From Chloromonas sp. AAM2 (Eukaryota > Chlorophyta > Chlorophyceae > Chlamydomonadales > Chlamydomonadaceae), in NCBI GenBank assembly GCA_004335635.1, contig QAXH01006331.1, positions 1 to 64,000 of the forward strand: a DNA stretch of 64,000 bases, in the 5' to 3' direction. Below are positions 1-13,100 of the stretch, piece by piece; within the stretch, counting starts at the first letter, position 1; each line of letters begins with the position of its first letter. Below the pieces are notes generated by a model. It saw only the letters and a list, made by a program, of their open reading frames with translations, did not search any database and was not told the origin of the DNA. The position numbers and the translations under genes were made by a program.

Positions 1-1067
1 AGCTACAGCTTGAAGCAGTGTGGAGCTAGCGAGCAAAGCAAATACCGTATCATCTCTGAAAGTCAAGTTTGGCTCCACAGCAACACGCACAGGGACAGTA
101 AAGGCAATTTTACATCAGGAGAGCCGTCACATGACACGAGTCGGGATGTGAAAGAAGTTCAAAGTTCGCGTTGGGCTGCTGGTACTAAGCCAAAAAAAAC
201 CGGCTGTCACCGGGGACAGGACAGTGGCCACGTGCTCGAGGAAAGTTGAAGGTTAATGGTGGAACGCTCCGCTTTGGAAGTGCTTGCTACAGCATCTTGC
301 AGCATCTGATATGGGCAGCAGCACGCTTGCCATGGATGCATGCTTGTAATGAAGTGCTTTTTGATCGTGCTCAAAGTAGCAGTAGTGAACAGCAGCTGTT
401 GCAGCACCACAGGATGCAGCCTAGCTCAGTCGCATGCGCTCGCTTGTTGTGGTTATGTTGCTCACAGGAGTCGGATGGACTTGCTCATGGAGATGACCAA
501 GGCATGCCATCAACTGCCAACCGCTCCAACCATCGCAACAACCTCAACCACATTGGTTGCTCAAAATTAAACACCGTCTGCAACCATGCGGCATGTATGG
601 GGCTTGCGATTTGCATGATGGACGAGCTTCAAAAAGTTCATGTAAGTGCTGTTACATATTTGCTGTTGTTGGGTTTCAGAGCAGGATTCTTGCAGGCTCT
701 GGGCAATGCACCTGGGACTCATCACTATCGTCTATCCAGGAATGCCAATGTGATGATCCACTTCACGAACAGCCATGATTGAGGGATTGCCAAGCCAAGG
801 CAGCTTGTCATCCTCTTTCAGCACCCTCTCTTCAGCAACCCGTCTGGAGCGCATGTACCCGTTACATGCATGGCTCTTGGGTTGAGAAGTTGTGGGTTGC
901 ATGACTCATGCGCCCGCAAACTGCCACACGCAAAGCATCACTTTCTGCCTGGCATTCCTGAACAGCCACTGCTGACAACAGCGTTTGAACTGCACACATA
1001 TGTCCATGTCTGCGGGTGCCAGGATGATGTCATATGCTTGTCCGCTGACGCATGCATGGGTTTGCAG
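1..1067. other. Upstream part of polymerase locus, exons unresolved
   Basis: This is probably the 5' part of the DNA polymerase gene. An open frame running to 641 ends in a peptide containing MMDELQKVH, followed by a GTAAGT donor in phase 0. Spliced to the exon at 1068, this gives LQKVH-DQYLGKG, which fits the start of the polymerase X 8 kDa domain. I could not fix the start of that exon or the initiator codon, and no BRCT-like stretch is visible. The rest of the interval shows nothing else I can support. Confidence 0.4.
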
Positions 1068-4000
1068 GATCAATACCTAGGCAAGGGAGGGGAGGTCGCG
1101 TTCAAGCGACGAGCTGTATCCCATGCAATCACGTGAGTGAAACGACAACTGAAAACACGTGGTGTATCAATTCATACAGTTCCATCAACGCTTGTTTTGG
1201 TTCACAACAGCATGCCCCTTGAGTTGCATTGCGTTCCGTGGTGCGGTCGGTGTCTGGTATGACAGTGTTTGGGCACGAGGAAGACTTGGACTACGGATGA
1301 GCTGGTCTGGCTGGGATGCATTCTCAGGTTTGCTAGGGTTTGATTCGTGCTCAGCATGCACTCTCAGGTTTGCTAGGGGTTGCATGTACGTTTCGTATTC
1401 ATCAAGTTTGGTCTCCCGGGACGTAGCATGCATCCATCAGAGCCACAGCAGCCCGTTACATGCCAAAGCAGGTTGTCACGTGCCAAAGCAGGCCATCACA
1501 GGCCAAAGCAGGCCATCACAGGCCAAAGCAGCCCGTCACATGCCAAAGCAGCCCGTCACATGCCAAAGCAGGCCATCACATGCCAATTCAGGCTAGCGCC
1601 AGCACAACTCAAGCAAGGGATGATCATCAAAGACGGTTTTTGTATGTGCATACTTGTGATCTTGCAGAAAGCTTCGGACGGTGGAGAATCCAATTACATG
1701 CAGGTGGGCGGTTGCTTTTTGCTGTCAACATCCACGCACATGACATGCAAGTCCCGGCTCAACTCATTGTGGAAACCATTACGTGGCCCGAATCGGCTGA
1801 AACTGCAGTCATGATCATCCATATGGCAGTGGCAGGCTGTTGAGAGCGCTTCAAGAGGCAGTGGCCATGAGCATTCAAGAGGCAGTGGCCATGTGGTTGC
1901 AACCATGTTTTTGCAAGCTTCTGCTGTTCCTATGAATGCTGCTCGACTGAGCGCTTGAACAAAAAGTCGGTCAGTACGTTCGCGTGAAAACGAACAGCAC
2001 GTGACTCATCACATGGCTGGTGTCCATGCAGACAGGATCTGATTGATTTGGGCATCACTGCCAAGACGCTGGACAAGTGCGAGCAGATCCTGGGCACCGG
2101 ACGCCTGCTCAGAAATCAGGTGCTTTCCGGCTCGGGCTCCTCGGCTTACCGGTCTGCCTTGTTCTCTTTTGCCTTAGGACCTGTCAGTGTGTCTGCCACT
2201 CTCTGCGCGGTTTGTCTTCTTTCTTGTTCAGGGCAGGGCAGGATGATGCACTCTCATCTGCTTTTCAAACTGAACACAGGTGTAACTGCTGTGGAGACGA
2301 CGATGGACGTGCATGCTGAGCACGCCTTGCTTCAGTAGTTGTGATGTTGTAGGTCAGGACGGTGCACATGCCTTGCTTCACTCACATTGACAGCATCCTT
2401 CGTTGCTGCGTTGTTGCACAAGGTTTGATCCTGAGTGCGGTCATGTGCCTTGACAGCTCCGATCGGAACCTGCCTATCCATGTGTCCAGGCAGTGGAACC
2501 GGTGCCACGTAAGCGATCACGTGTGTTGTTTCTCAGCCACCCACAGCTGGACTTTCCTCTTCTTTGCTTGTACAGATTGAATCAACACTGAAGGAGGTGA
2601 GGAGGTGCCATCCTGTGTCTTTGCAGCTCCAATTAGAACATGCTGGTCCGTGTTGTGCCCATGCAGTGATAATCTTTTGCATGCAAGTTGTGCGTGTTGT
2701 TTTGCTTTCAACCCCGCAGCTTCAGCTGGAGTCTGAGAGTCACTCGGTGCTGAGGGCGTTCATGAGCGTCTGGGGAGTAGGTGAGCATGTGACAGAGATG
2801 CACAACCTGATGGCTAGACTGGGACAGCTGGCTAGACCTCCACAACTCCCAGAGAGAGTTGCCATCTACAGTGTAGTGCTCAAGGGTGAAGTGGCGCTTG
2901 CACTTGGAGCAACGCTTCACTGGCTGCCCTGATGGCTCGCCAGACCCCTGTGCAGTGTTGAGACTGATCATGATGTTGCTGTCCGTGTTGTCTGGCCACA
3001 ACCCCTGTGGCAACCGCACACACCACAGTATACCCAATCATACTTTGCAATGACAACACCCATCACCAACACTGGCTCCTGGCGGTGTTCCCAGGAATTG
3101 TCCCAGAACTGGCAAACTTTTGTTTTTCTAGGCCAGTGGCTATTGTCAATCAGGAGGCATGGTGCAGGCCATCACGAACTGGTCTGCCAAGCCTATGCAG
3201 AGCACCCTTGCGTCTTTTCAGTTCTTGTCATCCTTCACCAGACATGCATGCTGTTTTAGGATACCTAAGGGGTGGGCACCGCCCTGACCTACAATGCTCT
3301 GCTCTACTCGTTGCCCTCTACTCGTTGACGTTGCTGTTGATGGCTGCCATGTATTCCAGTCATAGGCAATGCCGCCTTCACCATGCGCCTAGGGGTTCAT
3401 CAAACCCTCCGCTAGTTTCTCAGCAGTGCTTTACACGTGCTACCTTGCATGATATGCGCATGGAGCCCATTGCAATCGTCATGCTGACAAGATGTGAGTG
3501 ACGCTAGCGGATGTGTAGAGGTAGAACATGGTATAGTTCAATAGACTCTAGTGCTGCTATGCGTGCGTGTGTGTATGTGGTGTTGCCCAGGTGAGACTGC
3601 CGCCCAGCGCTGGTACCAGCTGGGCCTGAGGTCGGTTGAGGAAGCTGCTCGGAAGCTGGGCGACCTGTCAACCGCCACCCACGTGCAGTCACGTGGCAAC
3701 TCTCAGGCCTCATCGGTTTCTTTGGATAGTGAGGAGGAGGAGGAACGGGCGGGCCTGGGGGTTCTGACGGTCACTGAACAGCAGAAGATTGGCCTCAGGT
3801 GCGCGACCAGTGCAGCAAGGTCTTTCCCATCAGCTCCTCTCCAGACCTTTCTTCATCAGGGTATCAAGTGGATCATGACGACAGCTGTCGCAAAACTCAG
3901 GCCTGCAGGAAATCTGAATCAGGGCACAGACTTGTGGTCGGCAAGTAACCTGGCAGCATGACTGGTTTTGTTTAGGTAGCAAGACTGGAAAACAGTTGTA

Positions 4001-7000
4001 GACCGTGCACTTGGAGTGCGTCTGCCTAGGCCATTTTACTTGTGCAATCCCATCAGGTCTGCCTGTCTCTGCCCAGGCCACACCAACGCATACCCCCAGA
4101 CAGATGGATGGCACCTCCTGTGCATTGGTGCCATTTGCATGCATACACCTGCAGCGATGCCTACTCCTAGACACATGTGTGCACTCTATCCGTATTCGTT
4201 GCCAGGTACCCTACGGAGTCTGCTAATTGCGCCATCGGGTTGCCATGCCGCACAACCTGATGCTGCCTACGCCCACACATGGACTGTAAACAATGCGCTT
4301 TCTGTACCCGTTGGCAGGTACTATGAGGACTTCGAGCAGCGCATTCCCCGGTCAGAGATGGAGCGCATAGGCGCCATTGTCAAGCAGGCGGTCATGCACG
4401 TGCTGCAGGAGATCACAGGTGAGGCGGAGGCTTGTGGGCTGGGCACAGGTGCTGCAGTGGTTGCACCAACAACCAGCAGGTGAACAAATGTGATTGAAGA
4501 TAGAAGACCATCGGCAGGTGCTGGGGGGCGTTGTGGCATTCTGGCATCCAAGCCTGAGAGGCGATGGGCTCTACCTAGGCCAAGGACAGCTTTTGTCAAG
4601 AGTGCCGATGAGGGGCAGTGGGGTCAGCGGTGATTGTTGACCTGGCACGTTGGCCTGGCACGGGTCCTCGGCGGCACGGGTCCTTGGGGGCACGGGTCCT
4701 TGGGGGCACGGGTCCTCGGGGGCACGGGTCCTCGGGGCCACGGGTCCTCGGGGGCAATCGTGGCTTACCTGTTGCTATATCCATTGCTTCCTGCTGCGCC
4801 TGCAGGCTTGTCGGCGGAAGTGCTTGACAGTCCTGAGGCCGCTCTTCACTGTCGGCTCATGGGCAGCTACCTGAGGGGGGCGGTGAGGGGGCAGGCTGCG
4901 AAGGGTGAAACTCCGGCAACATTTGTCATATGAAAACCAAAACTCAATGAGAACCACTGTTCAATGTAAACAAACTTTGAAAGTATGTACGGAATTCAGG
5001 AAATGTTTCCTTGTGCGTGTTCATGTGTGTGTGCGTGTGTGCATTGCATTACAATAGTGGCGCTTCCCGCTACAAGATGGTGTGTACAGGAGGCACGTTT
5101 CCCGTGCAAAAGCGTTTTTGGGTAGCTGGCCGTATGGTGTTGCAGCTGCAATGTGTTGGTGTATGCGTTGGCGCAATTGTATTATCAGTGCACCAGCGGA
5201 AGCCAGAACAGCGAAGAGTTTAGTTCTGGAGCCGAGTAACAAACGAGTGCAAATCTGAAGCCCAGTCATGTGGCCGCAGGCGGACAGCGGCGACGCAGAC
5301 TTCATCATCAGCCCACCTGACATGTGCGAGGACACACAGGTATGCATCCGTTGGAGTTGAATCCGGTGGTCTGGTCAAAACGCCAAGCCACCAACTAACT
5401 AGATCATATCTACTAGCCTCAAGGCAGCAAACTGTTTGTGCGGCCACCACTTACCATAACGTTGCCATGCGCTGCAGTGTGTTGAGGCAGCAGGTGGCCG
5501 GGCTGCCGTGTGCAGTCCCTGCCAGTTGATGAGTGCGCTGCTGCGGCAGTTGCTGCGCTGCGGGGCGCTCACACACGAACTGGCACCTGACACATTCGGG
5601 TGCGTGGATTTCATGGGCGCCAGGGGAGGGAGGAAAAGATTTGGTGAAGTGTGCAGATAATTAATGCATGCAACCACACATAATAAGGCACAGCTGTACA
5701 GCAATTGGATTGAGGGCGATCAAACCAAACCAGAAGCAACGAACTGACTGAACGCTGGGTAAAAGCCACCAACTATTGCAGTTGCACGGAGGGTGGGGCT
5801 GCACTGTGAACGATTCAGACCAGAGCATGCGTCAGGGAGGAAAGGGGAGCGGGTGAGGATTTGAGGTGTGGGCGCACAAAGGGAGCGATGGATTGCTGGC
5901 GAGCAACAGCCACAACAACTGCAGTGAACCATCTTCGTCAGACGGCGTGGTGTGATGGCGTTGTAATTGATTGACTGAGATATGATTGTGACAAATCATC
6001 TGCTCTGGTGCGATGAGAATTTATAGCAGTCATGTCGATAGCAAGTTAGGGAGTACAATAGGTACACTAGTCGTGGAATTGAAACGTTTGTACGATGGAA
6101 AACAATGAACGATGGTATGAAAAAACCATGGTCATGTGCGCCTTGCAGGCAGCGGCACACACAACGCGGATACCGTCCTGACCAACCCTGAGCAATTCAA
6201 AATGCAGTACATAAGAAGGTTGAAGCATTCATATTGCTTGTGCCTTGCAGTCAGCGTCACACGGACTGTGGCCCCGCGGACTCCGTGACGTTCCTGGGTG
6301 TATGGTCCAAAGGGGGACTCTCCGCCTCGCCCTACTACCGACGGATAGACATTAAGGTAGGCAGGAGCAGGCAAGGATGTGCACATGGAGTGGGGGGAGT
6401 GCACCAGCTTCAAGCCCCAGTAGTACAGGTGCTCGAGTAGTACAGCCGTCAAAGTCTTGCCTGGTCAGGACCCCAGCTATGTACCCAAGCCAAGGCAGCC
6501 CGATTCGGGAATTCTCTGTTGGGTCCTTGCCTGCTGACTGAGCTGAGCATCAGCGCACAAGGCGTGCGCAAAGCCGCCTACTGTATGGGTACCCAGTGAG
6601 GGTGCACATGGGTGTGCCATGAAGGTGTACATGGGGTGTACATGGGGTGCACATGAGTGCACATGGGTGTGCCATGAAGGTGTACATGGGGTGTACATGG
6701 GGTATCCTGACCGTGCCACGCCCCTGGCATGCTTGCAGATCTACCCTCGGTCACAGCTGCCGTTTGCAGTGCTCCACTTTGGCAGCGGCTCAAACTTCAA
6801 CCGTGCAATCAGGTGCGACGCTCATGGCATCCAGCAGCCCAGCCCAGTCAACCACTCTTTCCAATGCAGTGGTTCGAGGCTTCCAGGAGGTGCAATCACA
6901 GGATGATGTTCTCATGCTTTTAGAGGCTTCCAGGTGCACACTCCAAGTGTACAAAGCAGATCCCAGACTTGTATCTTACCAGTGCGCAGGCCAGGGGGTG

Positions 7001-8159
7001 AAGGAGCCAATCACTGTGTGACTACAATGTGCATGTAGGGCGTTGGTCTCGCTGAACCCCCTTTACTCAGTCGCTATGCGTAACTGCTAACTGGTGTCAG
7101 AACAGCTGTGGTGTAAGGCCAGTGCAGCCTGTGTCATATGGGGACATGCTTTGCACTGACAGGTTTTGTTTGTGGTGCCCGGTGACAGGTACTGGGGCAA
7201 CCGGCCGCGGCCTGACGTGTTGGCCTCCCTCCGACAGCAGGCACCCACTGCATGCGCATGGCACCTGTCAGACAGCCAGCTGGTGGGTCATCATCAAACA
7301 TGGCTTCATGCGTATTGTGCAGTATCACAGCTTGAGGTGCTGCGGACCAATCTGACGCAGACCAAGCAGTCCAATTAGACCATCAGTCATACCAATCAGG
7401 TCAAGCAGTCCAGTCCAGGCGCTCAGCAGCCGCCTGCATTGCCCCCTAGTTGAACAAAGCATGTGTAAAGCACAGGACAGGTGAGTGGGGACAGAGGAAA
7501 TTTCTACTCTCGCAAGATCAGATGCACATAAACATCACCAGTGTTCATCAATGTTTCTCAAAACCTTGATGGCACATGCCTTCTAACAAACAAACACCCC
7601 CGTCTTTTTCCCCCGGCAGGTCCCCGTAACTCGTGCAACAGCGGGTGGAGCTGCCACGCATGGTATAGAAAGCCAACATGGCTCCCAGGTACGCACACAC
7701 TGGCACAAGACGTCTGCAAAGGTTGGGAACGACAATGAGTATGCTGACTCTGCCACGTTGCCTGGTGCAGTCATGACTTTCATAGCCGCCTGTCTTACTT
7801 TCTTCCCTTCTGCCCTTAGACACGTTTGCCTGTTCTCTTGCCTTTCTTCTGCTTTCTTTCTCAGGGTAGGTCAGGACGGTACACATCCCGACCCGTCTCC
7901 TTTGACGGCTTCCCTGCTGAAAACACACATCTACAGACAAGGCACACATAATCGGTTGATGAACATGATGATGGGTGTGCTGAGTCTGCCACGTGGTCAG
8001 GTACAAATGAATACTTACAAGAAGCTTCGTTGGAGCTCTGATGCCACAAAGTATCTACTCAAGTTGCCGGACCAGGCGCCTCTCTGCCGTTGTGAGAGCG
8101 ATATTTTCGAGGCCCTGGGTCTGGCCTACGTTCCAATTCATATGAGGGGATTGTTCTGA
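1068..8159 (+). CDS. X-family DNA polymerase (beta/lambda type), 5' end incomplete
   Basis: Repair polymerase of the nucleus, filling short gaps in base excision repair or end joining. Exons: 1068-1132, 2032-2119, 2720-2780, 3591-3798, 4318-4418, 4806-4882, 5280-5339, 5478-5599, 6251-6356, 6739-6812, 7189-7282, 8076-8159; phases agree and give 379 residues from 1068. Order of domains: 8 kDa domain with a hairpin (LGITAKTLDKCEQILGTG), helix-hairpin-helix (VWGVGETAAQRWYQLG), fingers (YYEDFEQRIPRSEM), palm with catalytic pair SGDADFI and third aspartate in RRIDIK, then FGSGSNFNRAIR and the thumb end ESDIFEALGLAYVP. A Ser/Glu-rich insert (SLDSEEEEERAG) sits between hairpin and fingers. An earlier exon probably ends at 641. 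The last acceptor (8076) is the least certain. Lambda and beta cannot be separated without the N-terminus. Confidence 0.9.
1451..1590. repeat. 20-bp minisatellite, 7 units
   Basis: Seven head-to-tail 20-bp units of the form GCCCGTCACATGCCAAAGCA, with variants at a few positions (GGCCATCACAGG). The array lies within the polymerase intron between 1132 and 2032. Confidence 0.9.
4658..4753. repeat. 16-bp minisatellite, 6 units
   Basis: Six tandem copies of GCACGGGTCCTCGGGG with T/C variation. The array lies in the polymerase intron just upstream of the exon at 4806. Confidence 0.92.
6602..6704. repeat. 55-bp tandem duplication
   Basis: Two nearly identical units with a 55-bp period (6602 and 6657). 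Each contains GTGCCATGAAGGTGTACATG followed by a doubled GTGTACATGGG. The duplication lies in a polymerase intron before the exon at 6739. Confidence 0.85.
7840..7926 (+). repeat. Dispersed element copy (polypyrimidine-CAG type)
   Basis: Pyrimidine-rich start (CTTTCTTTCTCAG) followed by GGTAGGTCAGGACGG and ending near TTTGACGGCTTCCCTG. Closely similar copies lie at about 8450-8525 (+), 57812-57895 (-) and 61157-61240 (-), with partial copies near 2215-2255 (+) and 3255-3293 (-). The family and its mobility mechanism are unknown. This copy lies in the last polymerase intron. Confidence 0.75.
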
Positions 8160-8449
8160 TGCGCGACCTGAGGACGGATAGGAGGTCGGCGTCCTTTCAA
8201 CACTGGGCGCTTCAGCTGGGCGCTTTCAACACTGTTGAGAATTTTCTGCCTCTTAGTGTGCCCTCCCTCTCTGGTCTCCGCTGGAAGGTCTAGCAGATGG
8301 CGGCAGCCTGATACACATGCGATGTGGGGTGAGCAGTAGGGCAGTTCAGTTGCCACACTGGCAATACAATGACACGAAACTGCTGACCTCGGCGGCTCTG
8401 TCCTGTTTTGCTTTGGGTTGGCCTGCCTTGCCTGCTTTGTTCCCTGCTT

Positions 8450-8525
8450 TCGTTTTGCTTTCTTGCTCAGGGTAGGCCAGGGCGGTGCCCATCCCGTTCC
8501 GCACCCTCTGACTGCTTCCCTGGTG
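8450..8525 (+). repeat. Dispersed element copy (polypyrimidine-CAG type)
   Basis: Second plus-strand copy of the family seen at 7840-7926. It has TTTCTTGCTCAG, then GGTAGGCCAGGGCGGTGCCC, ending in GACTGCTTCCCTG. It lies just beyond the polymerase stop codon, so it is intergenic or in the 3' UTR. Confidence 0.75.
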
Positions 8526-8550
8526 TTAATACATAAATATTACGCGTCTC

Positions 8551-8597
8551 CAGGGAGCCTTCGAGAGAGCCTTATAAATTGCAGTAAACAACATACA
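8551..8597. repeat. Repeat shared with 17599-17650
   Basis: Both places carry a stretch running from TACGC-TCTCCAG through ATAAAT-GCAGTAAACAACATA. The copy here has an extra CTTCGAGAGAGCC; the other copy has a matching CGAGAGAGCCC about 50 bp further on. Probably an old interspersed repeat. Confidence 0.6.
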
Positions 8598-10133
8598 CTG
8601 TGTCTGCTCTTGTACAAGGGCATTTCCGGCCCTCCGCTCGTTTTCTGAAGCTTGGAACATCGCATGACAGCAGGAAAAGAGTGCATGCTCAGTATTAGAG
8701 TGCTCTGTAAAGCCAAACCATTTGCATTTCAACCTGTTGATGTTGATTCCAAGCAATTGGGGGTGAGCCTGCATAAAACCTTGCCTTTACACCTTGCCGC
8801 AGAAGACTTTTTTTTGCAGTATAAAAATTATACCATTTGTGTGGACGTGCTTCCTGGTGTGCAGTGCCTCCTTGACAATAATGATCTGATGTCATTGAGG
8901 GCCCTGATTGTCGTTGATGGCGTTGTGCCCAGCTGCCAATGGGGCCAGCAAAGCCGGCGACCATCTCAGCAGCATGCGTAACAGCTTCTGACTAGTTGCA
9001 GATGAGCAGAAGAGGCCAACAACCTCGTCAGAAACATGCATGTCCCGCTTGTCTGAACTGGCAGCTGGATGGGTGTCAGCAGCTAACACGGCAAGGCTCC
9101 TCCATCTGTCATGTCACCTGCACAGGATGCAAGCACTACAGGCAGATGTGTTGGTGTGCTACCATTATTGTACATCACTGTCAATAACATAGTGCATATT
9201 TTTCTGCCACCTTATGCTGACACAACATCAACCTGCGTTCACAATGTTATGAACTAGCAAGGGCGACTTCAGAACATCACATGTGTTTATAGGCCCAACC
9301 ACGTGAAGACGCGCAGTCTAGCGGCACATGTTGAGCCTTAGCTGCCAGTTCGGACAACTTGACATGTTTTAAGCAGTGTGGTAAAACGCAACATGGGCGC
9401 AATTGAATGGCCAGAGGTCCACCAAAAAACCAAAAAGGCACTTCCTACTGTCGCCTTGAGCTGCACAGATTTACTGTGGCACTTTCTAATGTCTCTGTTG
9501 AGCTGCACTGAAAAGATGCAAGCAAACTGCTGAGTTCTACGTCTACTGCCTTTTAGCTACAGTTGTGTGAACAGGCCTCGCCGGTCACTCCCGGCCACAT
9601 TCCATACGTCTACGAAACGGCATGAAAGTTCAGCAAAAAGTTGATGCTCACGTGCCCTGCGCTTTTCGCAGCTGAGTTTCAGGGCTTCAGGTTGACGCAG
9701 CCGCACTCAGTTAGCTCGCGTTTTGCGCCATATCAGACTACGCTTGCAGGATCATCACGTCAGATTACGTGACAGATTACGTGCAATCGTCCTTCCATTC
9801 TCTGGGGTCTTGTTTGACGGTTCCGGTCCAGCTTCTGTTGACAGTTCAGATTCACTTCACTGCGTTCGTTCAGCCGGCAAAACCATAAGGCCTGAGACTA
9901 GCGGAGCCGGTGGTTTTGGCGGGCCCTTTTAACGCGACAGCGTGCAGTGGCTGGCGGTTCAACTGTTACAGGGTTTGCATCAGAAGACGCACACTCTTCA
10001 TTGAAGCGCGTCTGGTGCCCTTGCGCGCTCTTGCGCTACAGCTCTCTCAGCAGGCCTGACCGGCAGGGCTGGTTCTGGACGGCTCCGCAATTCGGAAGTT
10101 GCTGCGAGACTGAGAACACAGTTACGCTGGCGA

Positions 10134-13100
10134 ATGGGATTAGGAGGACGGCGGCAAGAATGGAGAAGTCAGCTTCTCATTACCATCCTGCTGCATTTGT
10201 TGGCCGGCCTTCATGGAATACGCCCTCGGATAGCTCTCCAGGCGCAGCCTGCAGACTTGCATTCCATTCATAGCACGATGGAAGGACTTACAGTGCCTGC
10301 AAGTGGTGGCAAGGCCGGATCTTTGAGAGTTGTAGTTGTGAACGACATCTCTGGACACCTCGAGGTGAGGCTTTGGGAGTGGTTGGCATGCACCACTTGC
10401 ATGCAGCAGGCGCGAGCAGACTGCATGCATCCAGACATGCTGCGATGTCTGTACCACTGCCACTCAGGTTCTGATGGTTGCCGTGCACTACTTGGCTGCA
10501 CCATGGCACTGCTACAGCAGCCTGCGGCCTAACACAGACCACACACGCTGACCATCGGCTGCTTTCTAACAATCTGCCAACCCTGGGTGTTCTTGCTTGC
10601 CTCTGCAGGTGCTGGGCTGCCTCCTACACATGCTCCGAGGTGCAGGCATTAAGCCCACAACCCTTTACACCGGGCCCCGGTCCTTACTGCACTCTTTGGG
10701 CATGTTTGAGTGGTTGGGCCTTAGCACAGAAACGGTATCAGCATCCTTAGCCAGCAGTATGGCAGACGAGCGGGCCAGCAGCTTTGGGTATGACTTGCCT
10801 GGCTTGGGGCACTTCCACAACATGCCCGGGACACACCAGGTGGCAATGCCAGACGGATTGGCCGCTGACTTGGTCATTTGCATCACACCAGAGTTGGCGA
10901 GAGGGGAATGCAGGTGAGCCGTAGACGCACATCAACATATCATCCCATGCAACCATGCAACCATGCTACCATGCAACTCGTGGTGTAGCACCATGCTACC
11001 AATATGCGCTATAAATGGGGTTGGCGTGTTATATGTCATCAATGCAATGGACCTGCCCTACCCTGAGAAAGAAGAGTTCGAAGTATTGGCAATGGACTGC
11101 TGGCACTAAGTCCGAAAACCTCGCCGTCACCTGGATATGTGTCAATCACCACACGGGGTGAACAGCGTGTTGAACATCGCGTGTTGTGGTAGACGGTGTA
11201 CTGCCACTTCTGGGACAGTAAACCAGGAGACAGGAACTACAGTGTCAAAAGACAAAATGGGTATGTGGCCCGTTTGATCGATGTGCCTCAGAAGTCGGTA
11301 ATGTAAGTCGCCACCAAGTGTTCCAGCTGCTTCACTCTCTTGAGCAAAGTCGTGTGTTGCGCGCGTCGACGTCCCACAGCCTGTTTCCAACTCTCCTTTC
11401 TTGGTCGATTTTCTCCTGCATAGTTTACACGACTGATGTATGACATCATTCATGTTCGTTCTCATAGTCAAATGTTATGAGGATCTGACCAGTGAGCTGC
11501 TTGTTCCTGCTGTGCTGCAGCCAAGTGATTTCGGCCCTCAAGCCTTCATACCTGGTCACATGGGTCCACAGGGGCGACATGGTCAACTCACTGGTCTACT
11601 CTATGTACCCTAGGTGAGGCCAGCGGCGCTGGGAACAGGGTGGGACGATACAAGGGCGTTTAGTTAGGCATGGTCAGTTTTGGTTGGATGTTCACTTTGG
11701 TGGACACCTTAAAGATGGGCATCGCACTGCTCTGTGCTCTTCGTAGCTCACTCTGTGGCTCACCCAGCAGGTGTTGTCTCCTGTCACTTGATCACATCTC
11801 GCATGTGTCCGCCTGTCAACTCTGCAGGCAAGCTCTCGTGGCCCTGAGCCCACATGTGGCCAGTGCATGCGAGGAGGCCACAGGGGTCACCACGGACTGG
11901 GCGCTGCCCATTGCGCCGTTCATAGATGAGATAGAGCCGTGCAACAGCCTCTCATGCCTCAGCGGCTTCGTCATGCAGGTGAGAAAGGGCCAGGCAGCCC
12001 GTGGCCCCAGCAACAGCCAGCATGACATGTGCCTGACATGTGCATGGCAAGTACTGCACCTTTACAGCCGGCAGGACGTGCGCGTGGGAAATGCTGCAGC
12101 CGATGGGCCGCCTGTTTCCAGTCATGTTTGCTGCTACTGCATTGCCATGGTGACCTCCATTTGCATTGCGATGCGAGTCAGATTTGGACAGCACTTCACC
12201 CATCTAGCTGCCCTGCCATCATCATGTGTACCCACTTATAACCACAACAGAACATTTCTCAGTCATAGAATCTGTGCTGCAAGAGCTGTCAGCAAGTCGA
12301 GCACACCCGTAACAAGCAGGTGATTCCGCATTGTACTGTCATTTCAGGGCACCATCCGCAGCGCCAACGGGCCCAACTCCATGCTGGGCCGGGGTGGGCA
12401 CACACGCGACTACCGCACTCTGTGGAGTCGCCTGACCAAGCTGCACAGAACCCACAAGAAGGCGGTTTCACGCATGCACGTGACCGTTTTGGGAAGGGGC
12501 CATGCAAGCCACCTGGAGGTGCCAACTCAGCTAGCTGACCATGTGACTCACCAATCCGGTTTGCCATACCCGGTGAGCAGCAGTTGCCGGTTATGCATGG
12601 TGGTATCACATGTGCATGTAGATAGCTGGGCTGCCTGATTGCTGTAGCCATGCTTCTGATTTTTTAAATTGTGGCATTGCTTTGGTTTCCAGATGGTTAA
12701 CTTGGAGTGCACATGACTGTGGCATATGATCAAGATTTGAATGCCATCGTGTGGCACTTGCCGCAAGCCAGACCTGAGTGAATGTTGCCGCTCACAGGAA
12801 TTCTGGCGCCAGATCCACCGCAGTCTCGCTCTGTTGCCTTGCTTTGGCACGGAGACTTACTACACCTCCCGCCTTAGCTCCACCATTACAGCCTCGCTCA
12901 TCACAAGCACACCTCTTATTGCGGACAGGCGCTTGTTAGAAACGTACACGTTTCTGAAGGAAGAGCACGTGTTTCTTCAACGGGATGGGGAGGACGAGGT
13001 ACGTTGCTAGGTATGGGAATAGATAAGCGTGTTAGCTGCTGAATGACACGAGCACAAGGTTCCTGACCATGATATCTGTGGATTCCAGATGCGGAACAGG

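Larger units (their letters stand above)
8160..10133. other. Intergenic region between polymerase and glycosyltransferase
   Basis: No convincing coding exon. It holds a dispersed element copy (8450-8525), a second repeat (8551-8597) shared with 17599-17650, and the presumed promoter of the downstream gene. Short open frames here have no recognisable motif. Confidence 0.6.
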
